Part shown: positions 1 through 6,217 of the stretch, piece after piece
Numbering within the stretch: position 1 is the stretch's first letter
Layout of the letters: every line of letters begins with the position of its first letter
Notes under the pieces: generated by a model
Told to the model about the DNA's origin: nothing
The model's database searches: none
What the model saw: the letters and a program-made list of their open reading frames with translations, nothing else
Program-made: the position numbers and the translations under genes
Source of the DNA: a virus
Virus record (IMG/VR): IMGVR_UViG_3300023272_000003
Location: 1 to 58,118 of that record
Direction: 5' to 3' (one strand)
Length of the DNA stretch: 58,118 nt

Positions 1-31
1 TTTGCTGACTATCCTGCTCATCGGCTCTCCT
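1..31. repeat. Terminal direct repeat, copy 1
   Basis: The first 31 bases are identical to bases 58088-58118. The leftward genes on either side of the joint fit together when the ends are merged (stop of one and start of the next share ATGA). The repeat is therefore best read as the overlap of a circular or circularly permuted genome assembled as a linear contig, not as a biological long terminal repeat. Confidence 0.9.
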
Positions 32-227
32 CCCGGTCGTCGATCAGGTCCGCGACGGTGCATACAGGAACCCCTTCGAGTGAAAAAACACAGCATGTGG
101 GCCTATCTGCTTGGGAGAAGTACGCTTTGCCTGCTGCCGTAGCCTTTCTCGTTGCACCATGCTGAGATAGGTGGGCGTAAGCATCGAAGAACACCTCACT
201 CCGCTTCGGAAACTGCTGCTCTGCCAT
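18..227 (-). CDS. Small protein, PKRSEVFF/CTVADLIDD family (copy 1)
   Basis: A 69-residue protein of unknown function, starting at an ATG that shares its first base with the stop of the SWIM gene upstream (TGATG). It begins with PKRSEVFF a few residues in and ends with CTVADLIDDR. Both blocks recur in the protein encoded at 48009-48206, so the two are paralogs with a variable middle. Its stop overlaps the start of the next leftward gene across the contig joint, so it belongs to the leftward early operon. No membrane segment or enzyme motif is visible. Confidence 0.8.
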   Translation of the reverse strand: MAEQQFPKRSEVFFDAYAHLSQHGATRKATAAGKAYFSQADRPTCCVFSLEGVPVCTVADLIDDREESR

Positions 228-904
228 CACGCCGCCACCAGCCTCTCTGCCGCCTCTACGCCGGCCACTATCCCCATGCGGAACATCTGAGACCGAAGCG
301 CCGCCATCTCCTGCAGGTACTTCCAGTCCAGGTCATTCAACTCTTGGGCCTCGATCCGCAGGCACTCCGCGTCTTGGCAGGTGAGGCCACCGCGCCGGAT
401 CTGCGCCACGATGCGCCCCTGCTCCTCCACCGCCCGACGCCGCACCGCAAGGGTCTCCTCCAGTTGCAGAAGGCACAAACCCCGCAGTTCCGTCAGGTGG
501 CAGCAGTAGCGCCAGTTGCGGAAGCCCGTACACTCACAGGTGTTACGGAGGCAGTTGACGTAGTAGGAACCACCCTCGCCCCGGTAGACCCGGAAGCCCT
601 CGGCCTCTGCTCCGATGCGGTAGCCCGCCGCCCACAAGTCTTCTGCTGTTCTGGTTTTGGTTGCCTTTTTGGTTGGCACGTTCGCCCGAACTTCTTTCGT
701 CAAGTCTCCCCAGGTCAAGCGGCTTCCATCAACATTCAGAACAGGCTCACCGCTTTCGGTCTGGTAAATCGTGCTGTCGCTATAGGTGCCATGAGCAAAG
801 TAAGCAAGACCGGATTCCTGTGCGTCCCACCGCGCATTGCGGTAAGGGGCTGTCTCGGTTTGAACATCGCTCCGTTTGATCTGCTGCTCTGTTTTGGTTG
901 CCAT
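227..904 (-). CDS. SWIM zinc-finger domain protein
   Basis: A 225-residue protein. The ATG at 904 is chosen over an in-frame upstream start because it has a GGGGA ribosome site and lies just downstream of a strong promoter (940-969). Residues 123-136 carry the SWIM pattern CxC, nine residues, CxH (C123, C125, C134, H136) after a YYVN strand. SWIM fingers bind DNA or protein partners and occur in bacterial helicase-associated proteins. It heads the long leftward operon that continues through the origin to 58108 and beyond, directly under the TGTATCA operator. It could be an early regulator or a recombination accessory factor; the exact role is unknown. Confidence 0.75.
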   Translation of the reverse strand: MATKTEQQIKRSDVQTETAPYRNARWDAQESGLAYFAHGTYSDSTIYQTESGEPVLNVDGSRLTWGDLTKEVRANVPTKKATKTRTAEDLWAAGYRIGAEAEGFRVYRGEGGSYYVNCLRNTCECTGFRNWRYCCHLTELRGLCLLQLEETLAVRRRAVEEQGRIVAQIRRGGLTCQDAECLRIEAQELNDLDWKYLQEMAALRSQMFRMGIVAGVEAAERLVAA

Positions 905-939
905 CTGCGAATTCCCCGCTTGTTCGTAAGTGATACTGT

Positions 940-969
940 ATTGTATCAAATTTGATACATAGTTGTCAA
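940..969 (-). promoter_or_regulatory. Leftward early promoter
   Basis: Read on the minus strand: TTGACA (969-964), an 18-base spacer, then TACAAT (945-940). It faces the SWIM gene at 904. The spacer and -10 box are covered by the perfect palindrome at 942-959, so repressor binding should block it. This is the likely early leftward promoter of the lytic programme. Confidence 0.8.
942..959. promoter_or_regulatory. Repressor operator, perfect 18-bp palindrome
   Basis: TGTATCAAATTTGATACA is a perfect 18-base palindrome lying over the leftward promoter. Closely related sites lie at 1262-1278 and 1369-1386, in the other promoters of the switch. A further half-site, TGATAC, lies at 931-936. The spacing and repetition fit operators for the XRE repressor encoded at 993-1253. 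Confidence 0.8.
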
Positions 970-992
970 GTATTTGACACGCATAAGGGAAA

Positions 993-1253
993 TTAATTTT
1001 GCGGGTTGTTGTCTTTAGCGATGGCGACACCGTATTTCCGGCGGCCTTCTTCGTTGAGAGCTTCTGCGAGGGACTTGCCAAAATAGGCGGCAATCGAGGC
1101 AATCACGTCCAGGCTGACGGGCGTGTCATCTTCTTCTGTGCGAGAAATCGTGGGGCGAGAACGGGAGACATGGTGGGCGAGTTCTGTTTGCGAAAGACCA
1201 GCACCCTCACGCCAAGACTTTATTATCTCAGGATTATGGTGTATCGTAGGCAT
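993..1253 (-). CDS. XRE-family repressor (CI-like)
   Basis: An 86-residue protein with a classic helix-turn-helix at residues 20-45 (LSQTELAHHVSRSRPTISR). It is short and lacks a peptidase or oligomerisation domain, so it resembles compact phage repressors rather than LexA-like CI. No ribosome site precedes the ATG. The promoter at 1260-1288 places transcription start on or next to the A of the ATG, so the mRNA is probably leaderless, as known for lambda cI made from PRM. The operator at 1262-1278 lies in its own promoter, which implies autoregulation. Confidence 0.85.
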   Translation of the reverse strand: MPTIHHNPEIIKSWREGAGLSQTELAHHVSRSRPTISRTEEDDTPVSLDVIASIAAYFGKSLAEALNEEGRRKYGVAIAKDNNPQN

Positions 1254-1259
1254 GATATT

Positions 1260-1288
1260 ATTGTATCATATTTGTACAAGAGTGTCAA
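1260..1288 (-). promoter_or_regulatory. Repressor promoter, leaderless
   Basis: Minus strand: TTGACA (1288-1283), 17-base spacer, TACAAT (1265-1260). Seven bases further on is the ATG at 1253, so start of transcription and start of translation coincide. Confidence 0.8.
1262..1278. promoter_or_regulatory. Repressor operator, imperfect copy
   Basis: TGTATCATATTTGTACA keeps the left half-site of the perfect palindrome at 942-959 and has a changed right half. It overlaps the spacer and -10 box of the repressor promoter. A TTGTACA word also occurs at 1272-1278 and 1292-1298. Confidence 0.65.
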
Positions 1289-1358
1289 CCCTTGTACACC
1301 TTTCGCTGGATTTACTAGAAAGTGTGAATTGTTTCACAGGTTATCCTCCTCTGCTTAC

Positions 1359-1388
1359 TTGCATGTCATGTATCAAATATGATACAAT
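1359..1388 (+). promoter_or_regulatory. Rightward promoter with operator
   Basis: TACAAT at 1383-1388 with a weak -35 (TTGCAT, 1359-1364) 18 bases upstream, facing the XRE gene at 1478. The site TGTATCA-N4-TGATACA (1369-1386, 16 of 18 positions symmetric) covers the spacer and -10 box. The geometry matches the leftward promoter at 940-969, so the pair would be co-regulated by one repressor. Confidence 0.6.
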
Positions 1389-1477
1389 TCACGTGTGATT
1401 AGGGATGTGCCCTTGTTCACCGACTGATCGCGGTAGGCCTTGCTGTCGTGACCGCTTATTATGGGGAGAAACGTACT

Positions 1478-1858
1478 ATGTCTACCAACCGGGTTACACC
1501 AGCCAACGAGGGTAAAGAGTTCGCACGCTGGTTTACTTCCCTGCGCGAAGATATTGGCTCTCAGGATGAGGCCGCAGAGAAAATAGGCGTATCGCGTATA
1601 ACTCTGGCGCGGTGGGAAGGCGGTAAATACCTCCCTTCCGCAAAGCATATTCCGCTTATAGCAAAGGTATTTGCAGTTTCGGATGAGGAGGTGGCACGAC
1701 GCGCTGGGGTTATTTTGGAGTCCAAAGTATCCGAAAGGTCTCTGTCGTTGGCACGTCTCATAGAGAGCAGGCTGCCGGATCTTCCGGAAGATCGGTGGCA
1801 GGCTGCCATGAGAGGAATCGATTCCTTTCTGATGGCTCTCAGTCCGCCACAGCCCTGA
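1478..1858 (+). CDS. XRE-family regulator
   Basis: A 126-residue protein, starting at the ATG 9 bases after a GGGGAG site. A helix-turn-helix at about residues 30-55 (AAEKIGVSRITLARWEGG) belongs to the XRE family. The rest is helical with no recognised domain. It is divergent from the repressor gene and under a TGTATCA operator, the position Cro or a second regulator takes in temperate phages. It is longer than Cro, so the Cro role is inferred from position only. Confidence 0.8.
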   Translation: MSTNRVTPANEGKEFARWFTSLREDIGSQDEAAEKIGVSRITLARWEGGKYLPSAKHIPLIAKVFAVSDEEVARRAGVILESKVSERSLSLARLIESRLPDLPEDRWQAAMRGIDSFLMALSPPQP

Positions 1859-2017
1859 AAACCACCGGATAACCCGGACGAACCGTAATAGCCCAACGGA
1901 TCGGCCAAGGAGCATAACCAGGGCCATGATTGCCCGCGCCGCAGTGTCGGCGCGCCTGTAAGAAGCGTAAAACGCATTTCCCGATTCGCTATCCTCGTTA
2001 GATGGGATTCCCCAGCC

Positions 2018-2659
2018 ATGAAGCAATACACCCTCAAGGAAATCTCCGAACGCACCGGCATCTCGACATCTACCCTCCGTGACTATCTGGACACCGACGA
2101 AAAGAAACGGTTTTGGGGTGTACACGGGAATCCTCCTCTATACCCTGAAAGTGCTTTGGCCTTGTTTGACAGCCTCAAAGAGCTACGCGAACAGAAGATC
2201 ATCAAGCCTCAAAACTTCCTCGAACTCAGGCACTTGATAACCGAGCACTCAGGTGAAATCGGAAAACGCGATTCGCGCTCCGGTGCGCTGGTGGTGCCCG
2301 ATTCGGAAAACGCGATTCTCGACATGACGGCAGAACGCCTTGCGGATGTGATCGCCAATGCCGTGCGGTACGCCGTATCGGAGGCACTCCAGGCCGACCG
2401 CCTACAACACGCTCCCGCGCCGCCTGATGAGATCCTGACGGCACAAGAGGTCGCGGACATCGTGAAGTGCCACCCCGGCAATATCCGGCGCTCTACGGGC
2501 CTCCTGCCGGTCAAGAGAGGTCGATACCGCGCCTCCGACGTTTACCGCTACATTCAGGCTCTGGAGCCCCAGCAGCCCCGCGTTCGCCGCCGTCCGGCCC
2601 CCGCGCTCCCACCCGCTCCAGAGCCCCCGTTACCTGCCCGTAACCAGCCGGAATCTTGA
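2018..2659 (+). CDS. Protein with two MerR/excisionase-like HTH domains
   Basis: A 213-residue protein. The N-terminus (residues 4-50, YTLKEISERTGISTSTLRDY) is a MerR-type winged helix with the conserved GISTSTLRDY turn. A second helix-turn-helix at about residues 140-182 (TAQEVADIVKCHPGNIRRS) resembles excisionase domains. The tail is rich in Pro and Arg. Two DNA-binding heads suggest a regulator or an accessory factor in plasmid maintenance or excision. No integrase is seen nearby, which makes the excisionase reading uncertain. Confidence 0.75.
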   Translation: MKQYTLKEISERTGISTSTLRDYLDTDEKKRFWGVHGNPPLYPESALALFDSLKELREQKIIKPQNFLELRHLITEHSGEIGKRDSRSGALVVPDSENAILDMTAERLADVIANAVRYAVSEALQADRLQHAPAPPDEILTAQEVADIVKCHPGNIRRSTGLLPVKRGRYRASDVYRYIQALEPQQPRVRRRPAPALPPAPEPPLPARNQPES

Positions 2660-2724
2660 CGTAACGGGAGGTATTACGCCCTACGTCCCCCCTATATCTA
2701 AAGTTAGCGAAAATACATTATTAA

Positions 2725-2744
2725 TGTGTGATATATGTCACACA
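2725..2744. promoter_or_regulatory. Inverted repeat TGTGTGA-N6-TCACACA
   Basis: Perfect 7-base arms around six bases in an AT-rich setting downstream of the two-headed HTH gene. The form is that of an operator for a dimeric regulator, perhaps the product of 2018-2659; the partner is unknown. Confidence 0.45.
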
Positions 2745-2852
2745 GTAGTATATATCTGTGCAGGTAAAAAGCTGGTCTGGTTGGGCTGTTTTCTGCTGCG
2801 GTTGTCCGCTTGTGGGGAGCGAAATGGGGTCAAAATAGTTCGGTCGTGAGGG

Positions 2853-2885
2853 GCAAAAAGGACGGCAAACCACCGTCCTTTTTGC
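2853..2885. terminator. Bidirectional hairpin terminator
   Basis: GCAAAAAGGACGG and its exact complement form a 13-bp stem with a 7-base loop. The A-run and T-run sit within the stem ends, so it can act in both directions. It isolates the regulator at 2018-2659 from the promoter at 2943. Confidence 0.85.
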
Positions 2886-2942
2886 TTGCCTGAAGCAGGC
2901 GGACTATTTTCAAAAATAATTTCATGGATTGCCAATTAACCC

Positions 2943-2971
2943 TTGACAACCTTATTGCATGGTGGTACAAT
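2943..2971 (+). promoter_or_regulatory. Sigma-70 type promoter
   Basis: TTGACA (2943-2948), 17-base spacer, TACAAT (2966-2971). It precedes the gene at 3002, which has the SD ACGGAGG. Confidence 0.85.
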
Positions 2972-3001
2972 AAGGTATCACAAATACGGAGGCATTGACC
3001 A

Positions 3002-3283
3002 ATGACTACTCTTCACCCGTTTGCAATCAACACCCGCGTTGTCCGCACTACTTCCGGCGATTCCTGCGGATACATCGGCATCGTCATCGACCAGGACGGT
3101 GACAGGGTTCGCGTCCAGTGGGACGCTACACACTGCCACCCGAAGGGCGTCAAGACCTGGGTGAAGTTCACGGAGGTTGACTTCGAGACAGAGGTCCTGG
3201 TCGCGGACTGTAACACCCGCAGGGCTGAGTTTCTCCAGAGGCGGGCAGCGAAGTGGTCGAAGCCTCGTTTCAGTTATCGCTGA
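3002..3283 (+). CDS. Small protein, SH3-like fold suspected
   Basis: A 93-residue protein of unknown function, first gene of a rightward transcription unit with its own consensus promoter. Residues 20-60 alternate Gly-rich turns and beta strands (GYIGIVIDQDGDRVRVQW, then KTWVKFTEVDF), which is suggestive of a small SH3 or KOW-like barrel. Twenty bases around its ribosome site and start (2986-3005) are identical to those of the gene at 7459, although the proteins are unrelated. Confidence 0.75.
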   Translation: MTTLHPFAINTRVVRTTSGDSCGYIGIVIDQDGDRVRVQWDATHCHPKGVKTWVKFTEVDFETEVLVADCNTRRAEFLQRRAAKWSKPRFSYR

Positions 3284-3332
3284 GGTACCGCAGGCCAGCC
3301 GGGGGCCAACGCCCGGCAGAGAGGATAAAACT

Positions 3333-3488
3333 ATGTTCGAGGTTTATGAAGTGATCTGGCTTGCAACCGGTGGCGCAAAGTATCGGCATGTGGCGTTCCG
3401 TGACAGCATCGAAGAGGCGTGGAGTTTTGCCGACGATCTGAACAACCAACACCACAATAGCCAGTTTGAGGCGAGGCCAAAGCCATGA
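3333..3488 (+). CDS. Small hypothetical protein
   Basis: A 51-residue protein. The ATG at 3333 follows GAGAGGA and is preferred to a longer reading that enters the upstream gene. It is acidic with aromatic residues and has no recognised motif. Its stop overlaps the start of the next gene by four bases (ATGA), indicating translational coupling. Confidence 0.65.
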   Translation: MFEVYEVIWLATGGAKYRHVAFRDSIEEAWSFADDLNNQHHNSQFEARPKP

Positions 3489-3829
3489 GCGGCACGCAGG
3501 GAGCCCGCACGCTAACTTGTCCAGTGTGCGGGCTCCGGTATCGACGAACAAACTGGATGAACCGAACAGGAAACAGGGCTGTCAAAACACCGGGAGGGCG
3601 ATGGCTTGACGACTCACATCAGATAGCGTGCTATTATGGCCGCAAGACACAGACTACAGAGGAGCAGGAGGAACCGATTGCCAAGACGACCCATCCCCCC
3701 AGAGGAGCGGAAGCGCGCTCCCGGCGGAGGACGAAAGAAGACCCTGCCCGACACGACCGACCTCCATGTAAATATGCCGACTGCCGACGTAGAGGAGATG
3801 GATCGGCTGCGGGGCGACCTCACCCGTAG
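3485..3829 (+). CDS. Cys-rich small protein overlapping the RHH gene
   Basis: A 114-residue frame coupled to the upstream gene by ATGA. The N-terminal part has CPVCGLRYRR and later HQIACYY, which looks like a zinc-binding knuckle. The last 50 residues are out of frame over the ribbon-helix-helix gene (3678-3890), are Arg/Pro-rich and may not be selected for. Either the two genes really overlap by about 150 bases, or this gene once ended earlier. Confidence 0.5.
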   Translation: MSGTQGARTLTCPVCGLRYRRTNWMNRTGNRAVKTPGGRWLDDSHQIACYYGRKTQTTEEQEEPIAKTTHPPRGAEARSRRRTKEDPARHDRPPCKYADCRRRGDGSAAGRPHP

Positions 3830-3890
3830 CGAGTTTATCCGGGCGGCGGTGCGGGAGAAGTTGGGGCGTGAGCAACAGGCGGAGGAGTAA
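3678..3890 (+). CDS. Ribbon-helix-helix (Arc/CopG-type) regulator
   Basis: A 70-residue protein. The TTG at 3678 is chosen because AGGAGG stands seven bases upstream; an ATG at 3636 has no ribosome site. After a basic N-terminus (KRAPGGGRKK) comes a strand TTDLHVNMP and two helices ending TRSEFIRAAVREKL, the ribbon-helix-helix layout. Such proteins bind DNA as dimers at direct or inverted repeats. Its target is unknown. Confidence 0.75.
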   Translation: MPRRPIPPEERKRAPGGGRKKTLPDTTDLHVNMPTADVEEMDRLRGDLTRSEFIRAAVREKLGREQQAEE

Positions 3891-3980
3891 GAGGCTGTGA
3901 CGGCGTTGGGCTTTGGAGAGGCTATCAGTTCTCTCCAGGCACAGCACCAAGACGCGCGCTACTAATAGAACGGAGGATGA

Positions 3981-4205
3981 ATGACTGTGTTAAAGATAAT
4001 CACTCCCGGCACAGACAGCCGGTATACCCTCACCAAGAGCGGGAAGTTTCTACGCTGCCGGTTGTGCGGGCGGCTGTTTTCTAACGAAACATTCAGCCCC
4101 AAGCACCTGCACTATACGATATACTGCTCTGTAACGGGCATAGGGAGTGGGAAGCCTATTGAGGCTATGCGCTCCGTTGGTGGGGCGAAGGAGAAGAGAT
4201 TATGA
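3981..4205 (+). CDS. Small putative zinc-binding protein
   Basis: A 74-residue protein with SD GGAGGATGA. CRLCGRLF followed by HLHYTIYC (about residues 26-50) gives a possible CxxC...H...C zinc site. The basic C-terminus overlaps the next gene by ATGA. The function is not recognised. Confidence 0.7.
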   Translation: MTVLKIITPGTDSRYTLTKSGKFLRCRLCGRLFSNETFSPKHLHYTIYCSVTGIGSGKPIEAMRSVGGAKEKRL

Positions 4206-4483
4206 CGATTGAACAACAGCAGCAGGAACGAGCAGAGCAGAAGGCAGCGGCGATCCAGGGGTTGCGACTTTTGTTGGCCGCACTGGAGACAGATGAGAAG
4301 AGTTACGCTGTGATGACCTGCCATGGAGCCGAAAAGGACGATTACGGCATAGAGTGGGCAAAGTGGGAACTTGGCGTCGTGTGGGGCAGCGCTGCGGCTC
4401 TGTATAAGGCAGAAGACGACGACCAGCCCGGCCACGACAAGGGCGGCAGCGGCGCATGGGGCGACCCGTTCAACCAGCGATAG
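4202..4483 (+). CDS. Small hypothetical protein
   Basis: A 93-residue protein coupled to the upstream gene by a four-base overlap. The Gln/Glu-rich first 25 residues are likely helical; the rest is acidic with several Trp. No motif is recognised. It is part of the rightward small-gene run 3981-4978. Confidence 0.7.
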   Translation: MTIEQQQQERAEQKAAAIQGLRLLLAALETDEKSYAVMTCHGAEKDDYGIEWAKWELGVVWGSAAALYKAEDDDQPGHDKGGSGAWGDPFNQR

Positions 4484-4491
4484 GAGGGGCA

Positions 4492-4713
4492 ATGACCAAC
4501 GCATCGATCCCGTGGGCGAAAGTCCTCAATCCGACGCAAGTTCTGGCGATCACCACAGCCTACGAATCGGGATACGGGCACGGCCACCAGCGCCGGCATT
4601 TAGGCAACCCCTACGAGGAGGGAACGCCAGAGCATGAGGCGTACCGGATCGGCGTCAAGGAGGGGGAGGAGCATAGCCCCATACGGCCAACAGAGGAGGC
4701 GGGGAGTGAGTAG
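4492..4713 (+). CDS. Small hypothetical protein
   Basis: A 73-residue protein, starting at the ATG after GGAGGGG. The core YESGYGHGHQRRHLGNPY...HEAYRIGVKEG resembles small phage proteins in which Gly-rich turns separate two helices; no function is assigned. The next gene starts with GTG inside its last codons. Confidence 0.7.
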   Translation: MTNASIPWAKVLNPTQVLAITTAYESGYGHGHQRRHLGNPYEEGTPEHEAYRIGVKEGEEHSPIRPTEEAGSE

Positions 4714-4978
4714 CGAGACGAAACGGCGTGTGGCCGTTGCTGATCCGACCATGCGGCATACGTTCAAGTCGATTTTTGCGCCGAAACATCTGATGGGCAG
4801 ACTCTGGGAATGGACGCTACCTTGCGGATGTACCGCTTATAGGCGGGTACGGTACACGAAATCCCCAGGGGGCACGGCAGGAAATGCCTCCTCTTTTCGC
4901 CGTGCAAAATCCGACGCCCTGCCTGCTCCTCGGTATATCTGGCACGCCTGCAACAGCATTAAGGAGGATGGGCCTTGA
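4706..4978 (+). CDS. Small Cys-containing protein
   Basis: A 90-residue protein read from GTG at 4706, which follows GAGGCGGGGA and overlaps the previous stop by eight bases. The middle holds LPCGCTAYRR and the end HACN, perhaps a zinc or structural Cys set. Basic overall, unknown role. Confidence 0.6.
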   Translation: MSSETKRRVAVADPTMRHTFKSIFAPKHLMGRLWEWTLPCGCTAYRRVRYTKSPGGTAGNASSFRRAKSDALPAPRYIWHACNSIKEDGP

Positions 4979-4996
4979 GCGCCGCCCCACCGAGGC

Positions 4997-5026
4997 TTGA
5001 CTTCCTGGCCGACTGTGCGGTAGAAT
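4997..5026 (+). promoter_or_regulatory. Probable promoter
   Basis: TTGACT (4997-5002), 18 bases, TAGAAT (5021-5026). It would give a leader of about 175 bases before the gene at 5209, containing the inverted repeat 5115-5182. Confidence 0.6.
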
Positions 5027-5114
5027 GGTGGCGTCAAAGTCCCTTGTGCGAAATCCATCACGGCAGAACAAAATTTCAGATTGTGGCCTGAGTCTCGCAA
5101 GGATTCCGGCTACC

Positions 5115-5182
5115 AACACGACGCATCCTGATGGATTGGGGACTTTGACGATTTCCTAATTGCTGACGGGATGCGTCGTGTT
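5115..5182 (+). promoter_or_regulatory. Leader hairpin with T-rich tail (attenuator-like)
   Basis: AACACGACGCATCC (5115-5128) is the exact complement of 5169-5182; 40 bases separate the arms and TTTTATTTTG follows. The nine-base core of the 3' arm, TGCGTCGTG, recurs in front of the next two genes (5471-5479 and 5779-5787). The structure could terminate transcription or mask translation. Confidence 0.6.
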
Positions 5183-5208
5183 TTATTTTGTCAGGAGGAG
5201 TTCGCGAA

Positions 5209-5463
5209 ATGGCAAGTGATCTTATCTTAATCGAATCGCATGAAACGAACGGCGTAGAGTGGGGCATAAGCACGGATGGCCCTAACCCCACCCCGGAAAA
5301 CTACATCAAATGCCGCAATGAGGGACACGCCCGGTACATTGTGGCGCAGTACAATGCGGGGCTTATGACGCCCTTCCTGATTGCCGCCGGTGCCACGCAG
5401 GGAACGTTCGGGGACGGCATAGCCGAAGCGAGATGGATCAAAGCGAACGGTTACTCTGTCTGA
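5209..5463 (+). CDS. Small hypothetical protein, first of the TGCGTCGTG-leader genes
   Basis: An 84-residue protein starting at the ATG after AGGAGG. The sequence alternates strands and turns (LILIESHETNGVEWGI, HARYIVAQYNAG) and shows no known motif. It is one of three successive genes preceded by the same leader word TGCGTCGTG, a T-run and a GGAGG site. Confidence 0.7.
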   Translation: MASDLILIESHETNGVEWGISTDGPNPTPENYIKCRNEGHARYIVAQYNAGLMTPFLIAAGATQGTFGDGIAEARWIKANGYSV

Positions 5464-5497
5464 CGCTCCGTGCGTCGTGTTTTTGTCAGGAGGTGAA

Positions 5498-5764
5498 ATG
5501 ATAATTTCAGACGAAGAGGCGCAGAGGATCAGAGAACACTGCCGTATGAAGGTCGGCCTCTCACTGGTGGAAATCAGACATAAGTCAACCGATCTGTGGT
5601 TTATGTCTCAGACCGATGTGTTAGAATTTTCCAGAGATCACCTCGCCTGCATGCAGGAATTTGTGCAGGGCATGCAGGCGGAACTCGACTCAATTCAGCG
5701 ATCCATGAACGATGCAGCCGCGCTCAAAAAGCAGTGTAAAAAGGCTTTCGGCCCGGACGCTTGA
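5498..5764 (+). CDS. Small helical protein, second TGCGTCGTG-leader gene
   Basis: An 88-residue protein with SD AGGAGGTGAA directly before the ATG. Helical and acidic in the N-terminal part (SDEEAQRIREHC), with a KQCKKAFG tail. Not recognised. The leader word lies at 5471-5479. Confidence 0.7.
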   Translation: MIISDEEAQRIREHCRMKVGLSLVEIRHKSTDLWFMSQTDVLEFSRDHLACMQEFVQGMQAELDSIQRSMNDAAALKKQCKKAFGPDA

Positions 5765-5812
5765 CACTTGCGGATGGGTGCGTCGTGCTTTTGTTTGGGA
5801 GGAGGTTGGGAG

Positions 5813-6082
5813 ATGGGCTACTGTGTCACGATACCAGAAGAGAGCGTCGTCGGTTTTGAAGTCCGGGCGGAGTCCGTCAGGATCTCGCGAATGTGGCTTC
5901 GAGATGAGCAAGGCGAAGAGGCCAGGGAGGCTGATCCGATCATCTTTACTTCTAAAGGGTCGGCAAACTCCGTAGAGATTGAAAAGGAGTTTCTTGCGCG
6001 TGTGCTGGCGTTCTTCGACAATCCAGAGAATCGGCGGCTCTGCGATTTGGAAGTGCCCGCGCCGTTGCCGACAGGAGAATAG
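5813..6082 (+). CDS. Small hypothetical protein, third TGCGTCGTG-leader gene
   Basis: An 89-residue protein, starting at the ATG after a GGAGGAGG run. The first half is beta-rich and the second half helical (VEIEKEFLARVLAFFDN). The leader word lies at 5779-5787, 25 bases before the start. No sequence relation to the two preceding proteins is visible, so the leader is shared but not the product. Confidence 0.7.
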   Translation: MGYCVTIPEESVVGFEVRAESVRISRMWLRDEQGEEAREADPIIFTSKGSANSVEIEKEFLARVLAFFDNPENRRLCDLEVPAPLPTGE

Positions 6083-6093
6083 ATTCACTGCTC

Positions 6094-6122
6094 TTGACTC
6101 TGCCCGTCAAATCTGGTAGAGT
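6094..6122 (+). promoter_or_regulatory. Probable promoter of the replication gene
   Basis: TTGACT (6094-6099), 17-base spacer, TAGAGT (6117-6122). The gene at 6218 follows after a hairpin leader. Confidence 0.5.
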
Positions 6123-6150
6123 CGCAACCAGACAACCACAAATGGCGAAC

Positions 6151-6178
6151 GCGCCAGGGAATTACCAGTTCCCGGCGC
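6151..6178 (+). promoter_or_regulatory. Hairpin in the leader of the replication gene
   Basis: GCGCC, a bulged A, then GGGAA pair with TTCCC-GGCGC around a 7-base loop (10 bp). It lies between the promoter and the TTG start at 6218. No T-run follows, so attenuation or mRNA stabilisation are both possible. Confidence 0.55.
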
Positions 6179-6217
6179 GCTCTATTCCACCACCTTTGGA
6201 CAAGAAAGGCGGCAAGA

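Larger units (their letters stand above)
2660..3001. other. Gene-free regulatory interval
   Basis: Holds no convincing gene. It contains an inverted repeat (2725-2744), a strong hairpin terminator (2853-2885) and a consensus promoter (2943-2971) for the gene at 3002. Confidence 0.75.

Noticed and set aside
1-31. Phage terminal redundancy or cos ends
   Set aside because: The exact 31-base repeat lies in the middle of an operon with overlapping genes; assembly overlap of a circular genome explains it better.
152-955. Long rightward frame opposite the SWIM gene
   Set aside because: It is the complement of the well-supported SWIM gene, is rich in His/Arg/Pro and has no ribosome site; a shadow.
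2738-2935. Leftward 65-residue frame in the 2.7-2.9 kb gap
   Set aside because: It runs through the strong hairpin at 2853-2885 and has no ribosome site.
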